Shown here: positions 25,513 through 34,400 of the stretch, in pieces
How the letters are laid out: every line of letters starts with the position of its first letter
Position numbering within the stretch: the first letter of the stretch is position 1
NCBI GenBank assembly: GCA_902491345.1
Contig: CABUHI010000002.1
Location: 105,254-169,253, forward strand
From: an uncultured Collinsella sp.
GTDB taxonomy: Bacteria; Actinomycetota; Coriobacteriia; Coriobacteriales; Coriobacteriaceae
Direction of reading: 5' to 3'
Length of the DNA: 64,000 nucleotides
Notes under the pieces: model-generated
Databases searched by the model: none
What the model was told of the DNA's origin: nothing
What the model saw: only the letters and a program-made list of their open reading frames with translations
Position numbers and translations under genes: made by a program

Positions 25513-27543
25513 ATGACCGCACCTGCATCCAAGCTGCTCCAGCCCATTACGGTTGGCCCCCTTGAGCTCAAGAACCGCATTATGTTCCCGCCGCTGACCA
25601 CCGGCTACGAGGAGCGCGACGGTTCCATCGGCGAGCGCAGCCTGGCTTTTTACGAGCGCCTGGCCCGTGGCGGCGTGAGCTACATCGTCATCGGCGACGT
25701 CGCTCCCGTTATGACCGCGAGCCCCACGCCCAAGCTGGCGACCGACGCCCAGATCCCCACGTTTAAGGCGCTGGCCGACACCGTTCACAAGCACGGTGCC
25801 AAGGTCGCGCTGCAGCTGTTCCACCCCGAGTACGACGTGCCCGGTGTCGGCCGCATGGTCATGGGCTCCATGGCCGCTGCCAAGGCCGCGCAGGAGGCCA
25901 AAGCCGCCGGCGACGAGGAGACCTTTGCCGCCAAGATGGCCGAGTCCAACGAGATTCGCAACCAGGCCTACGCCAAGCTGCACCACGACATGCAGCACTT
26001 TGTGAACGAGGCCAGTGTGGAGCAGCTCACCCAGATCAAGGAGGCCATCGCCGCCTCGGCCGCTCGCGCGCAGCAGGCCGGGATCGACGCCATCGAGGTC
26101 CACGGCGACCGTCTGGTGGGTTCGCTGTGCTCGGCCATCCTCAACCAGCGCACCGACGAGTACGGTGGCTCGTTCGAGAATCGCGTCCGCTACGCGCTGG
26201 AGGTCGTCGCCGCCATTAAGGAAGCCGCACCGCAGCTGATGGTGGAGTACAAGCTCCCCGTGATCATGGAGAACCCCGACGGCACGCCGCGCGGCAAGGG
26301 TGGCCTGCAGCCCGACGAGGCCTGCGAGTTCGCCAAGCTGCTCGAGGGCGCGGGCATCGATATGATCCAGGTCGCGCAGGCCAACCACACCGGCAACATG
26401 GGCGACACCATTCCGCCCATGGGCGCCATGCCCTACAACTGGACGCTGCCCGTGGCCGAGCGCGTCAAGGCCCTGGTCTCCGTGCCGGTGGCAACCGTCG
26501 GCCGTGTTGTCTCGGTCGAGGCTGGCGAAAAGATTCTGGAAGACAGCGCGGCCGACATCATCGCCTATGGCCGCTCGCTCATGTGCGACCCCGACATTGC
26601 GCTGAAGGCCGCCACGGGTGAGCCCATCCGCGAGTGCCTCAACTGCAACAAGGGCTGCGTCGACGCGATTCAAAACCGCAAGTACATCTCGTGCGTGCTC
26701 AACGCCGAGAACGGTGACGAGGCGACCATCGCCATTAAGCCGGGCGAGGGCGACAAGAAGATCGCCGTGGTGGGCGGCGGCATCGCCGGCCTGGAGGCCG
26801 CACGCGTGGCGGCCAAGCGCGGCTACGACGTGACCGTCTATGAGGCGAGCGATCATCTGGGCGGCCAGATTGTGCTGGCGGCTGCGCCTCCGCGCAAGGA
26901 CGAGATCATGCGCTCGGTCGAGTATTACGAGAAGATTCTGCCTGGCCTGGGCGTGAAGGTCGAGCTCAACCACGTCGCTACCGCTGAGGACCTCAACGCC
27001 GCCGACGCCGCGATTGTGGCTGTGGGCGCGCACGACGTGGTCATCCCCGTTCCGGGCGCCGACTCGGACAAGGTCGTCTCGAGCTGGGACGTGCTGGCCG
27101 GCAAGGTGGAGCTCAGCGGCCGCGTCGCCGTCATTGGCGGTGGCCTGGTGGGCACCGAGACTGCCGAGTATCTGCTGCAGCACGGCTGTGAGGTGGCGAT
27201 CGTGGAGATGCTCGACAAGATTGCCGCGGGCGAGTCCGAGACCATTCTGCCGCTGATTATGAGCGACTTTGCCGAGCACAACGTGGAGCAGCACGTGAAG
27301 ACCCGCCTGACCGCCATTACCGACGAGGGCGTGGAGGCCATTCGCACCACCGAGGACGGCGCCGAGGAGCCGGTGAAGATCGCCTGCGATTACGTGGTGA
27401 TGGCCGTGGGCTCCAAGGCCAACGCGTTTGACCTGGATGGCGTGACGGTGCCCGTGACCTGCGTGGGCGACTGCTCGGGTGAGCGCACCGCCGACATCGC
27501 GAGCGCCATTCGCACGGCGTATCACGCGGCCAACGAGCTGTAG
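25513..27543 (+). CDS. Old-yellow-enzyme/2,4-dienoyl-CoA reductase-like FMN, Fe-S and FAD oxidoreductase
   Basis: This 676-residue protein has the three-cofactor layout of 2,4-dienoyl-CoA reductase and related ene-reductases. An N-terminal TIM barrel binds FMN (PITVGPLELKNRIMFPPL onward, EVHGDRLVGSLCS, RSLMCDPDIALK). Cysteines in the pattern C-x2-C-x3-C-x11-C near 374-393 hold a [4Fe-4S] cluster. FAD (VVGGGIAGLEAARVA) and NAD(P) (VIGGGLVGTETAEYL) domains follow. A helical insert rich in Ala and charged residues (about 115-165) enlarges the barrel. It likely reduces an activated C=C bond of a dietary or host compound in anaerobic metabolism. The start has AGAGGAA upstream. Confidence 0.87.
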   Translation: MTAPASKLLQPITVGPLELKNRIMFPPLTTGYEERDGSIGERSLAFYERLARGGVSYIVIGDVAPVMTASPTPKLATDAQIPTFKALADTVHKHGAKVALQLFHPEYDVPGVGRMVMGSMAAAKAAQEAKAAGDEETFAAKMAESNEIRNQAYAKLHHDMQHFVNEASVEQLTQIKEAIAASAARAQQAGIDAIEVHGDRLVGSLCSAILNQRTDEYGGSFENRVRYALEVVAAIKEAAPQLMVEYKLPVIMENPDGTPRGKGGLQPDEACEFAKLLEGAGIDMIQVAQANHTGNMGDTIPPMGAMPYNWTLPVAERVKALVSVPVATVGRVVSVEAGEKILEDSAADIIAYGRSLMCDPDIALKAATGEPIRECLNCNKGCVDAIQNRKYISCVLNAENGDEATIAIKPGEGDKKIAVVGGGIAGLEAARVAAKRGYDVTVYEASDHLGGQIVLAAAPPRKDEIMRSVEYYEKILPGLGVKVELNHVATAEDLNAADAAIVAVGAHDVVIPVPGADSDKVVSSWDVLAGKVELSGRVAVIGGGLVGTETAEYLLQHGCEVAIVEMLDKIAAGESETILPLIMSDFAEHNVEQHVKTRLTAITDEGVEAIRTTEDGAEEPVKIACDYVVMAVGSKANAFDLDGVTVPVTCVGDCSGERTADIASAIRTAYHAANEL

Positions 27544-27618
27544 TTGAACATCGCGGCCAGGCGGGGCGGTAGCACGGATCCGTCTCGCCCGGCTGTGTCC
27601 CGTCGGGTGTCAACCGGT

Positions 27619-27655
27619 GCGGGGCCTGCAAGCGCAGCAGGTCCCGCCCTTTTTG
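27619..27655 (+). terminator. Terminator of the ene-reductase gene
   Basis: GCGGGGCCTGC (27619-27629) pairs with GCAGGTCCCGC (27637-27647) with one G-U pair, followed by CCTTTTTG. Confidence 0.88.
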
Positions 27656-27983
27656 TTTTGCTCCTGTGGATGGCAATGCGCGGTAATCATGAGGAGTGAG
27701 GACGTCTACTGCCTCGCAGATCACTCAAAATTATTGGGGGAGGGGTTAATAACTATATCCTCTACACCAAAGGACATAAAGAGATGTCAATTTTGTTGAC
27801 AAGCGAATGACGATTAGCTGCGAGTCAGCTACCAGCGTAAATAATCGATAAAGAAATGTCGTAATTTGGTGCCAAATGCCCAGATAACGCCGCGTCTATT
27901 TTAATTAACTGCTTTGAGCAAACAGTAAAATGCTACTATCTAACTTGCACGTAAGAAAGCAGATTAACGGTTAAGGCTAAGAA
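27656..27983. other. AT-rich non-coding stretch upstream of the HTH gene
   Basis: About 330 bases are visibly AT-richer than the surrounding DNA, with no convincing open frame. TTGACA occurs at 27797 and several TAAT/TTAA-rich blocks follow, so promoters could lie here, but I cannot assign one firmly. The composition shift suggests acquisition from elsewhere or a regulatory region. Confidence 0.5.
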
Positions 27984-28388
27984 GTGGCAGGTATGTCGGA
28001 AGCAACTAGGACTCGCACGCATGCGCCCGAGGTTAGGCAGCGCGCCGTCGAGATCCTCCAAGAGGGGGTCGGCCATCGCGCCCTCGCCGCGGAGCTTGGC
28101 ATTCCCCAGGCCACGGCTCGTCAGTGGGCCCGCGCGTATGCCGTGGGCGGTGCCGACGCCGTTCTCAATGCCGGTTCGCATCATCACACCTATTCGTACG
28201 ACGTAAAGCTCGCTGTGGTTAAGGACCGTCTGGAAAACGGCTTGACGGTTCGCGAGGCCATGATCAAGCTCAAGATTCCCAGCGAGTCTTCGGTCAAGGC
28301 TTGGTGCCGTCAGTACCGCGAGGGCGGTGAGACCGCACTGGTCGATAAGCCGCGCGGTCGCAAGCCGCGCGTTAAAAAGGCGGAATAG
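27984..28388 (+). CDS. Orphan double helix-turn-helix protein (transposase OrfA-like)
   Basis: These 134 residues contain two consecutive HTH units: VRQRAVEILQEGVGHRALAA with IPQATARQWARAY, then VVKDRLENGLTVREAMIKL with SVKAWCRQYREGG. The C-terminus is a basic tail (KPRGRKPRVKKAE). This is the layout of IS3-family OrfA and related domesticated DNA-binding proteins. No OrfB integrase or terminal inverted repeats are nearby, so it is either a remnant or a regulator. GTG 27984 has AAGG 8 bases upstream; ATG 27993 is the alternative. It lies just before the hydrogenase operon but has its own terminator. Confidence 0.7.
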   Translation: MAGMSEATRTRTHAPEVRQRAVEILQEGVGHRALAAELGIPQATARQWARAYAVGGADAVLNAGSHHHTYSYDVKLAVVKDRLENGLTVREAMIKLKIPSESSVKAWCRQYREGGETALVDKPRGRKPRVKKAE

Positions 28389-28400
28389 CAAACGGGATGG

Positions 28401-28423
28401 TGCGCCCACAGGGGCGCATTTTT
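28401..28423 (+). terminator. Terminator of the HTH gene
   Basis: TGCGCCC (28401-28407) pairs with GGGCGCA (28412-28418), followed by TTTTTC. Confidence 0.9.
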
Positions 28424-28673
28424 CTTGCCGCGCCAACTTTTTGGACCGGTGCGAGCCTGTCGGGACATCATCCAAAGTGGCCAATAAACCGCGTGCAGTG
28501 GCCCGCGCGCCTGTCGCTGCGATAGGGGAGCGTCGCCCCACTGCTCCAAAGCGGACGTGCCCTTACCCCGTACGCCTAAAACTCCCCAGTTGACCGAAAA
28601 CCCGCCGCCGCTACTCCTCAATTGAGCTATAACGTTAAACAATTGCAGCGTTTTTGCATGGGGGAGTGATGGT
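28424..28673 (+). promoter_or_regulatory. 250-bp region upstream of the hydrogenase operon
   Basis: No gene is visible. The last 60 bases before the first hydrogenase gene are AT-rich (CAATTGAGCTATAACG) and probably contain the operon promoter. GGGGGAG stands 8 bases before the ATG. I recognise no riboswitch here. Confidence 0.4.
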
Positions 28674-31556
28674 ATGACGCTACTGTATTTCCTTACCCTG
28701 TTTCCGCTGGTACCGGCGCTGGGCATGCTGCTCGCGCGCGGTGACCGCGCCCGCGATGCGGTGGGGCTCATAGGTTCCGGCATCATTATGGCGGTGACAG
28801 TTGTAGTCGCCGTCATGTTTTTTGGCGCGGGCCCACAGAGCTTTGAGGTCGCCCCCGGCACCTCGCATGTGCTCTCGATCATCAGCTCCGCCATCGATGT
28901 CATCCTGTGCGCCGTCATCCTGTACAATGCGTATAAGTATAGGAACGCGCTCACCACGGTGCTCGGCATAGTCCAGCTGGTGGGCTCGCTCGCCTTTGCA
29001 GCCATGACGCTGCCCGCGGCCGAAGCCGTCACCGCAACGCCGCTCTACCTGGACTATATGAGCGTGATCATGGTCCTCGCCGTCGGCATTGTCGGCAGCC
29101 TTATCTGCGTGTATGCCCTGGGCTACATGAAGGACTTCCAGGCCCACGACGAGCACGAGGCCGCGCTGCGCGGACAGACCGCGCCCGACCGTCGCCCGCA
29201 GTTCCTGGCGCTTATGTTCCTGTTCCTCTCGGCCATGTTCGTCATCGTGACGAGCGACAACCTTGAGTGGTTGTTCTGCGGCTGGGAAATCACCACCGTG
29301 TGCTCGTTCCTTATGATTGGCTATACGCGCACGCCCGAGGCCATCAAGAACGCCTTCACCCAGATCATCCTCAACATGCTGGGCGGTATCGCGTTTTTGG
29401 CCGGCCTCATGTACCTGCACGTTAACGGTATGCCGCTGACCATCTCGGGTGTGATCGAGCTTTCCGGCGCCGGAACCGCGCAATCCGCGCTGCTGGTGAT
29501 GCCGGTCATCCTGCTGTCGCTCGCCGCACTCACCAAGGCCGCACAGATGCCGTTCCATACCTGGCTGCTTGGCGCCATGGTCGCCCCCACGCCCACGAGC
29601 GCCCTGCTGCACTCGTCCACCATGGTCAAGGCCGGCGTGTTCCTGATGGTCAAGCTGAGCCCGCTCTATGCCATCTATCCCGTGACCGGGTTTATGGTCA
29701 CGAGTGTGGGTGCCATCACGTTTTTGCTCGCTGCCCTCATGGCCATCTCGCAGAGCAACGCCAAGCGCGTGCTCGCGTACTCCACCATTTCCAACTTGGG
29801 CCTCATCAGTGCCTGCCTGGGTGTCGGTGCGCCCGAGGCCGTATGGGCGGCCATCTTCCTGATCCTGTTCCACACGGTGGCCAAGTCGCTGCTGTTCCTG
29901 TGCGTGGGCACGGCCGAGCATCATATCGGCAGCCGCAATATCGAGGACATGGACGGTATGTTCAGCCGCATGCCGCACCTGACGCGTCTGATGATGCTGG
30001 GCATCATGGGCATGTTTGTGGCGCCGTTTGGCATGCTCGTGTCCAAGTGGGGCGCCCTGGTGGCGTTTGCGCAGACCGGCAATGTGCTCATGATCATGGT
30101 GCTGGCCTTTGGCTCGGCCGCGACGTTTTACTTCTGGGGCAAGTGGCTTGCCAAGCTTTCGGGCGTCGACCCCACGGCTCAAAACGTTGAGGTCAATGTC
30201 CATAAGACCGAATGGATGGCCCTCAACACCATCGCCGCGCTGCTGATTCTGTGCTGCGTGGCGTTCCCGGTTATCTCGAGCGGTCTGGTGTCGCCTTACT
30301 TGGCCATGGTGTTTGGCCGCGTGCCGTACGTTATTGGCAAGGACGCCATGTACCTGATGGTGGTTATCGTGGCGTTTATCGCCGTGGTGCTGCTGACTTC
30401 ATTCCGCGTGAGCAACAAACCGCACGTCAACGTGTACCTTTCGGGCGTGGGAACCGACAAATATCGCCATTTCCGCGGCTCGATGGGGCACGAGGTGAAG
30501 GCCGAAAAGCGCAATTGGTACTCGGAGGACGCCCTTGGCGAGAAGCGTATTGGCCCCGCGGGTAGCGTCGTGTGCTGCAGCATCATCTTGTTTGCGCTGC
30601 TGTGTTGCGCGTGGATTGGGCCCGAGAGACTTGCCATGAGCGCGCCCTCGGTGCTGCGCGGCAAGTATTTCGAGGGTTCGGGCGTCGTGGGCATTTTTAT
30701 TGGCACCGTGGCGTTTGCCTTGCTGGCGCCGTTTGTGGGTGGCCTGATCGACGGCGTTGACCGTAAGCTTTCGGCCCGCATGCAGGGCCGCGTGGGCCCG
30801 CGCCTGCTGCAGCCCTTCTACGACGTTGCCAAGCTCCTGCGCAAAGCCCCTGCCAGCGTAAACACCATGGACGATACCTACATGGCGTGCGCGCTCATCT
30901 TTACCGTCGTGGGCGGCGGCATCTTTGTGTCGGGCTCCAACACGCTGCTGTGCGCTTTTATGGTGACGCTCGCCGCGATCTTTGTGGTGCTGGCGTCCGC
31001 CTCGACGCAAAGTCCGTTTGCCCAGGTCGGCGCCGACCGCGAGCTGCTGCAGGTCATGAGCTACGAGCCCGCCGTTCTACTGATGAGCGTGGGCCTGTAC
31101 CTTGCCACCGATAGCTTCGATTCCATCGCCGTGACGGGGCAGTCGACCCCCATCATCGTGTACAGCGCGCCCATTTTCCTTGCGCTGCTCGCGGTGCTCA
31201 CCATCAAGCTGCGCAAGTCGCCGTTCGATCTTTCGTACTCGCATCACGCGCATCAGGAGATCGTCCAGGGCGTCGCCACCGAGATGAGCGGCGGCACGCT
31301 GGCCAAGATGACCCTTATGCACTGGTGCGAGACCGTGCTGTTTTTGATGTGGGTGGGCATGTTCTTTGTTTGGGACAACCCGGTGAGCTGGGTGGTCGCC
31401 CTGGTCGTGATGGTCGCGACGTATTTTGTCGAGGTGTTGATCGATAACACCTTCGCCCGTAGCACCTGGCGCAGCTGCTTTAAGCTCGGCTGGGGCGTGG
31501 CGCTGGTGTTTGGCCTGCTCAACCTTATGCCCATCCTCGTCGACGTATTTATTTAG
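28674..31556 (+). CDS. Ech-type hydrogenase membrane subunit: NuoL/EchA-like fused to NuoH/EchB-like
   Basis: This is a 960-residue membrane protein. Residues 1 to about 640 are a proton-conducting antiporter-like subunit with 14 or more membrane segments (EWLFCGWEITTVCSFLMIGY, PFHTWLLGAMVAPTPTSALL, AYSTISNLGL with its conserved residues). Residues from about 665 are a NuoH/HycD/EchB-like subunit (DRKLSARMQGRVGPRLLQPF, QVGADRELLQVMSYEPAVLL, KSPFDLSYSHHAHQEIVQG), which anchors the hydrogenase module and forms the entry to the ion path. In Ech and Hyc complexes these are separate genes. No stop or frameshift separates them here. Confidence 0.87.
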   Translation: MTLLYFLTLFPLVPALGMLLARGDRARDAVGLIGSGIIMAVTVVVAVMFFGAGPQSFEVAPGTSHVLSIISSAIDVILCAVILYNAYKYRNALTTVLGIVQLVGSLAFAAMTLPAAEAVTATPLYLDYMSVIMVLAVGIVGSLICVYALGYMKDFQAHDEHEAALRGQTAPDRRPQFLALMFLFLSAMFVIVTSDNLEWLFCGWEITTVCSFLMIGYTRTPEAIKNAFTQIILNMLGGIAFLAGLMYLHVNGMPLTISGVIELSGAGTAQSALLVMPVILLSLAALTKAAQMPFHTWLLGAMVAPTPTSALLHSSTMVKAGVFLMVKLSPLYAIYPVTGFMVTSVGAITFLLAALMAISQSNAKRVLAYSTISNLGLISACLGVGAPEAVWAAIFLILFHTVAKSLLFLCVGTAEHHIGSRNIEDMDGMFSRMPHLTRLMMLGIMGMFVAPFGMLVSKWGALVAFAQTGNVLMIMVLAFGSAATFYFWGKWLAKLSGVDPTAQNVEVNVHKTEWMALNTIAALLILCCVAFPVISSGLVSPYLAMVFGRVPYVIGKDAMYLMVVIVAFIAVVLLTSFRVSNKPHVNVYLSGVGTDKYRHFRGSMGHEVKAEKRNWYSEDALGEKRIGPAGSVVCCSIILFALLCCAWIGPERLAMSAPSVLRGKYFEGSGVVGIFIGTVAFALLAPFVGGLIDGVDRKLSARMQGRVGPRLLQPFYDVAKLLRKAPASVNTMDDTYMACALIFTVVGGGIFVSGSNTLLCAFMVTLAAIFVVLASASTQSPFAQVGADRELLQVMSYEPAVLLMSVGLYLATDSFDSIAVTGQSTPIIVYSAPIFLALLAVLTIKLRKSPFDLSYSHHAHQEIVQGVATEMSGGTLAKMTLMHWCETVLFLMWVGMFFVWDNPVSWVVALVVMVATYFVEVLIDNTFARSTWRSCFKLGWGVALVFGLLNLMPILVDVFI

Positions 31557-31568
31557 GAGGCGGCATCC

Positions 31569-32165
31569 ATGGATCATAAAATGTCGCGCTCGCCGTGGGT
31601 TATTCATTACGACGGCTCGAGCTGCAACGGATGCGATATCGAGGTGCTGGCCTCGCTCACGCCACTGTTCGATGCGGAGCGCTTTGGCGTGGTCAACACC
31701 GGCAACCCCAAGCATGCGGATATCTTTTTGGTGACGGGTTCGGTCAATGCCCAGAACCTACCCGTCGTGCGCCAGATCTACAACCAGATGCTCGAGCCCA
31801 AGTGCGTGGTGGCCTGCGGCATCTGCGCGTGTTCGGGCGGCGTATTCTGCGATGCCTATAACGTGATCGGCGGCGTGGACCGTGCGATTCCCGTGGACGT
31901 GTACGCGCCCGGATGCGCCATTCGCCCCGAGACCGTGATCGATGCCATCGTGGAGGCGTGCGGCATCCTGGACCAGAAGGAGGCCGTGATGCGCGCCGGC
32001 GGCGATCCGCTCACCGTGGGCGGTGCCGCCACCTGGGACGGTGGCGTCGAGCTGGGCGAGGACGGGTTTGTGGCAGCTGCGGGGGCCGGGGCTGATGGCG
32101 CCGGTGGCGGCGACACGGCCGCTGGGACGCCTGCCACGCCCGCCACTGCAAAGGAGGCCGAGTAA
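31569..32165 (+). CDS. echC: Ech-type hydrogenase small subunit (NuoB/EchC-like)
   Basis: This 198-residue small subunit holds the cluster proximal to the NiFe site. Cysteines occur in SSCNGCDIEVLA near 17-20, VACGICACSGG near 82-87 and APGCAIRP near 114. The last 50 residues form an Ala/Gly-rich tail (AAAGAGADGAGGGDTAAGTP) not expected in the family. AGGAGG precedes the ATG. The TAA stop shares its last base with the ATG of the next gene. Confidence 0.9.
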   Translation: MDHKMSRSPWVIHYDGSSCNGCDIEVLASLTPLFDAERFGVVNTGNPKHADIFLVTGSVNAQNLPVVRQIYNQMLEPKCVVACGICACSGGVFCDAYNVIGGVDRAIPVDVYAPGCAIRPETVIDAIVEACGILDQKEAVMRAGGDPLTVGGAATWDGGVELGEDGFVAAAGAGADGAGGGDTAAGTPATPATAKEAE

Positions 32166-32881
32166 TGCAAAAGGCTATCTATACCACCGTTGGGATCGAC
32201 GAGCTCCTGTCGCATGTTCAGACGCTCAAGGGCGTCGACGCGCGCTTTGTGCAAATGCACGCCGAGCGCAACGTCGACGACGGCACGTATCGTCTGGTCT
32301 ATACGTTTATCAACGTTCATGCTGCTCAGGAGCATATTGCGCAGGACGGCAGCTATGCGATTGAGAACCTGGTAGTCGAGGGAATCGACCGGTGCCAGGA
32401 GATTCCGTCCATCAGCTCGTATTATCCGGCGGTATTCCCGTTTGAAAATGAGGTCCACGACCTGTTTGGTCTTGCCATTACCGACATGCAGATCGACTTT
32501 AAGGGCTTTTTCTACCAGGTCTCGACTGCCGAGCCCATGAGCGTTATCACGCCCGAGGTGAAGGCTGCGCGTGAGAAGGCCATGAAGGTCCGCGCGGCTG
32601 CCGAGGCCAAGGCGCGCAAGGCCGCTGCCGAGAAGGCCGCCGCGGCTGCGGCTGCTGCAGGGGAGGGCGTTGTGGGCGCCGGCGATGCCGCGGGCGCCGC
32701 TGCTCAGCCCGCTGCGGCTGCCGGCTCCGATACTCAGCACGATGAGGCTGCTGCGAAGGCCGCGCTCAAGGCCGCCGAGATGGAGGCAAAGCTCGCCGCC
32801 ATGGATCCCGAGAAAGCGGCCAAGGTCCGCGCGGCGCTTGCCGCCAAGGCCGCCCGCGACAAGCAGAAAAAGGAGGCGTAA
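32165..32881 (+). CDS. echD: Ech-type hydrogenase NuoC/EchD-like subunit with long Ala-rich tail
   Basis: The first 130 or so of 238 residues match the 30-kDa subunit of complex I and its hydrogenase relatives (FPFENEVHDLFGLAITDMQI is the family signature), a structural link between the catalytic subunits. The remaining 105 residues are a charged, Ala-rich probable long helix (AEAKARKAAAEKAAAAAAAA near 143-162) with no counterpart in usual EchD. It is translationally coupled to echC and followed after 5 bases by echE. Confidence 0.88.
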   Translation: MQKAIYTTVGIDELLSHVQTLKGVDARFVQMHAERNVDDGTYRLVYTFINVHAAQEHIAQDGSYAIENLVVEGIDRCQEIPSISSYYPAVFPFENEVHDLFGLAITDMQIDFKGFFYQVSTAEPMSVITPEVKAAREKAMKVRAAAEAKARKAAAEKAAAAAAAAGEGVVGAGDAAGAAAQPAAAAGSDTQHDEAAAKAALKAAEMEAKLAAMDPEKAAKVRAALAAKAARDKQKKEA

Positions 32882-32886
32882 GGCCC

Positions 32887-33975
32887 ATGGCTCATCGCTC
32901 CGTTATTCCGTTTGGCCCGCAGCACCCGGTGCTGCCCGAGCCGCTTCATCTAGACCTGGTGATCGAGGACGATCGCGTCATCGAGGCAATTCCGCAGATC
33001 GGCTTTGTGCACCGCGGACTCGAGAAGCTCACCGAAAAGCGTGACATGCATCAGTTTGGCTACATCGCCGAGCGCATCTGCGGCATTTGCGCCGTGGGCC
33101 ACAGCTGCGGCTATGCCAGTGCCTGCGAGCGCATGCTCGACATCGAGGTGCCCGGCCGTGTGCAGTATATCCGCACCATTCTGCACGAGCTCTCGCGTAT
33201 TCACTCGCATTTGCTGTGGCTGGGCCTGCTCGCCGATGCCTTTGGCTTCGAGGCGCTGTTCTATCGTTCGTGGACGCTGCGAGAGCAGATTCTCAAGATC
33301 TTTGAGAGCACGTGCGGCGGCCGCGTGATCCTTTCGATTAACGAGATCGGCGGCCTTAAACACGACATCGAGGACTCCGAGCTGGCGGGTATTGTCCAGG
33401 CGCTCGATGCCATGCGTCCCGACTACGAGGCCCTGGTACATACGTTTTTGGACGATGACAGCTGTGGTGAGCGCCTACATGGCGTGGGCGTGATCAGCAA
33501 GAAGGACGCGCTGGAGCTTTCGATGGTCGGCCCGTTCGGTCGCGCTTCGGGCGTGGATTACGACGTGCGCATGTTTGGCGACGGTGCCTATGCGGACTTG
33601 GCTGCGTTTGAGCCAATTGTCGCTACCGATGGCGACTGCTATGCCCGCTGCCAGGTGCGTTGCGCCGAGGTCACGCAGGCTATGGACATCATCAAGGAGC
33701 TTGTGGGCAAGATTCCGCACGACGGTATCGGTGGGCGTACCAAGCTCACGCCGGCCGACGGCGCGCGCGGCGAGGTTGTGATTGAGCAGCCGCGCGGCGA
33801 GGCGTATTACTATGTGCGCGGCAACGGCACCAAGAACCTGGACCGTTTCCGCGTGCGCACGCCGACGTCGCAAAACCTGGCGGGTCTGACGCATGCGCTG
33901 CAGGGCGTGCTCGTTGCCAACGTGCCCATGATTATCCTGACCATCGACCCCTGCATTAGCTGCACGGAAAGGTAG
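32887..33975 (+). CDS. echE: [NiFe]-hydrogenase large subunit, group 4 (NuoD/EchE-like)
   Basis: This 362-residue protein carries both cysteine pairs that bind the NiFe centre: ERICGICAVGHS near 60-70 and DPCISCTER at the extreme C-terminus. This separates it from NuoD of complex I, which lacks them. It catalyses proton reduction or H2 oxidation at the cytoplasmic face. The chain ends right after DPCxxCxxR, with no cleavable C-terminal extension, as I recall for EchE and CooH, so no maturation protease would be needed. GGAGG lies 10 bases before the ATG. Confidence 0.92.
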   Translation: MAHRSVIPFGPQHPVLPEPLHLDLVIEDDRVIEAIPQIGFVHRGLEKLTEKRDMHQFGYIAERICGICAVGHSCGYASACERMLDIEVPGRVQYIRTILHELSRIHSHLLWLGLLADAFGFEALFYRSWTLREQILKIFESTCGGRVILSINEIGGLKHDIEDSELAGIVQALDAMRPDYEALVHTFLDDDSCGERLHGVGVISKKDALELSMVGPFGRASGVDYDVRMFGDGAYADLAAFEPIVATDGDCYARCQVRCAEVTQAMDIIKELVGKIPHDGIGGRTKLTPADGARGEVVIEQPRGEAYYYVRGNGTKNLDRFRVRTPTSQNLAGLTHALQGVLVANVPMIILTIDPCISCTER

Positions 33976-33982
33976 GCGCGGC

Positions 33983-34324
33983 ATGAGTTTGCTGACATTT
34001 GCCAAGACGGCCTTGGGCTCTATGGTCAAGCAGCCGGTCACGGTGTGCTATCCGCAGGAGGGGCTGACGGCGCCCGAGCGCTTGCGCGGGCACATCGTCA
34101 ACGACATGGACGTGTGCATTTGCTGCGGCATGTGTGCGCGCCGCTGCCCGGCGAGTGCGCTTGCGGTCGATCGCAAAGGCGGAATGTGGTCGATTGATCC
34201 GTATGCCTGCGTGGTGTGCGGCGAGTGCATCGAAAGCTGCCCCAAGCACTGCCTGACTATGGATACCGCCCGCACTCCGGTTGCGGCGGACAAGACTCCC
34301 ACGGTAGAAACCAAACCGGAATAG
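33983..34324 (+). CDS. echF: Ech-type hydrogenase ferredoxin subunit (NuoI/EchF-like)
   Basis: This 113-residue polyferredoxin has two [4Fe-4S] motifs, CICCGMCARRCP (near 45-56) and CVVCGECIESCP (near 75-86). It should pass electrons from soluble ferredoxin to the small subunit. It is the last gene of a five-gene operon whose order (A/B, C, D, E, F) follows the Ech pattern. There is no formate dehydrogenase, CO dehydrogenase or hyp maturation gene beside it, so ferredoxin is the likely electron partner. Confidence 0.9.
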   Translation: MSLLTFAKTALGSMVKQPVTVCYPQEGLTAPERLRGHIVNDMDVCICCGMCARRCPASALAVDRKGGMWSIDPYACVVCGECIESCPKHCLTMDTARTPVAADKTPTVETKPE

Positions 34325-34334
34325 CGCTGGAATA

Positions 34335-34368
34335 GGGGCCGGTGGGGCAAGAATGCCCCACCGGCCCC
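34335..34368 (+). terminator. Hairpin after the hydrogenase operon
   Basis: The 15-base arms GGGGCCGGTGGGGCA (34335-34349) and the exact complement at 34354-34368 enclose a 4-base loop. No T run follows. Confidence 0.75.
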
Positions 34369-34400
34369 GCGCGTGAACGTGCGGTTGGGCCGCCGCGAAC

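Noticed and set aside
25237..27525. 762-codon minus-strand frame opposite the ene-reductase
   Set aside because: No conserved motif is present, while the plus strand has FMN, Fe-S and FAD signatures.
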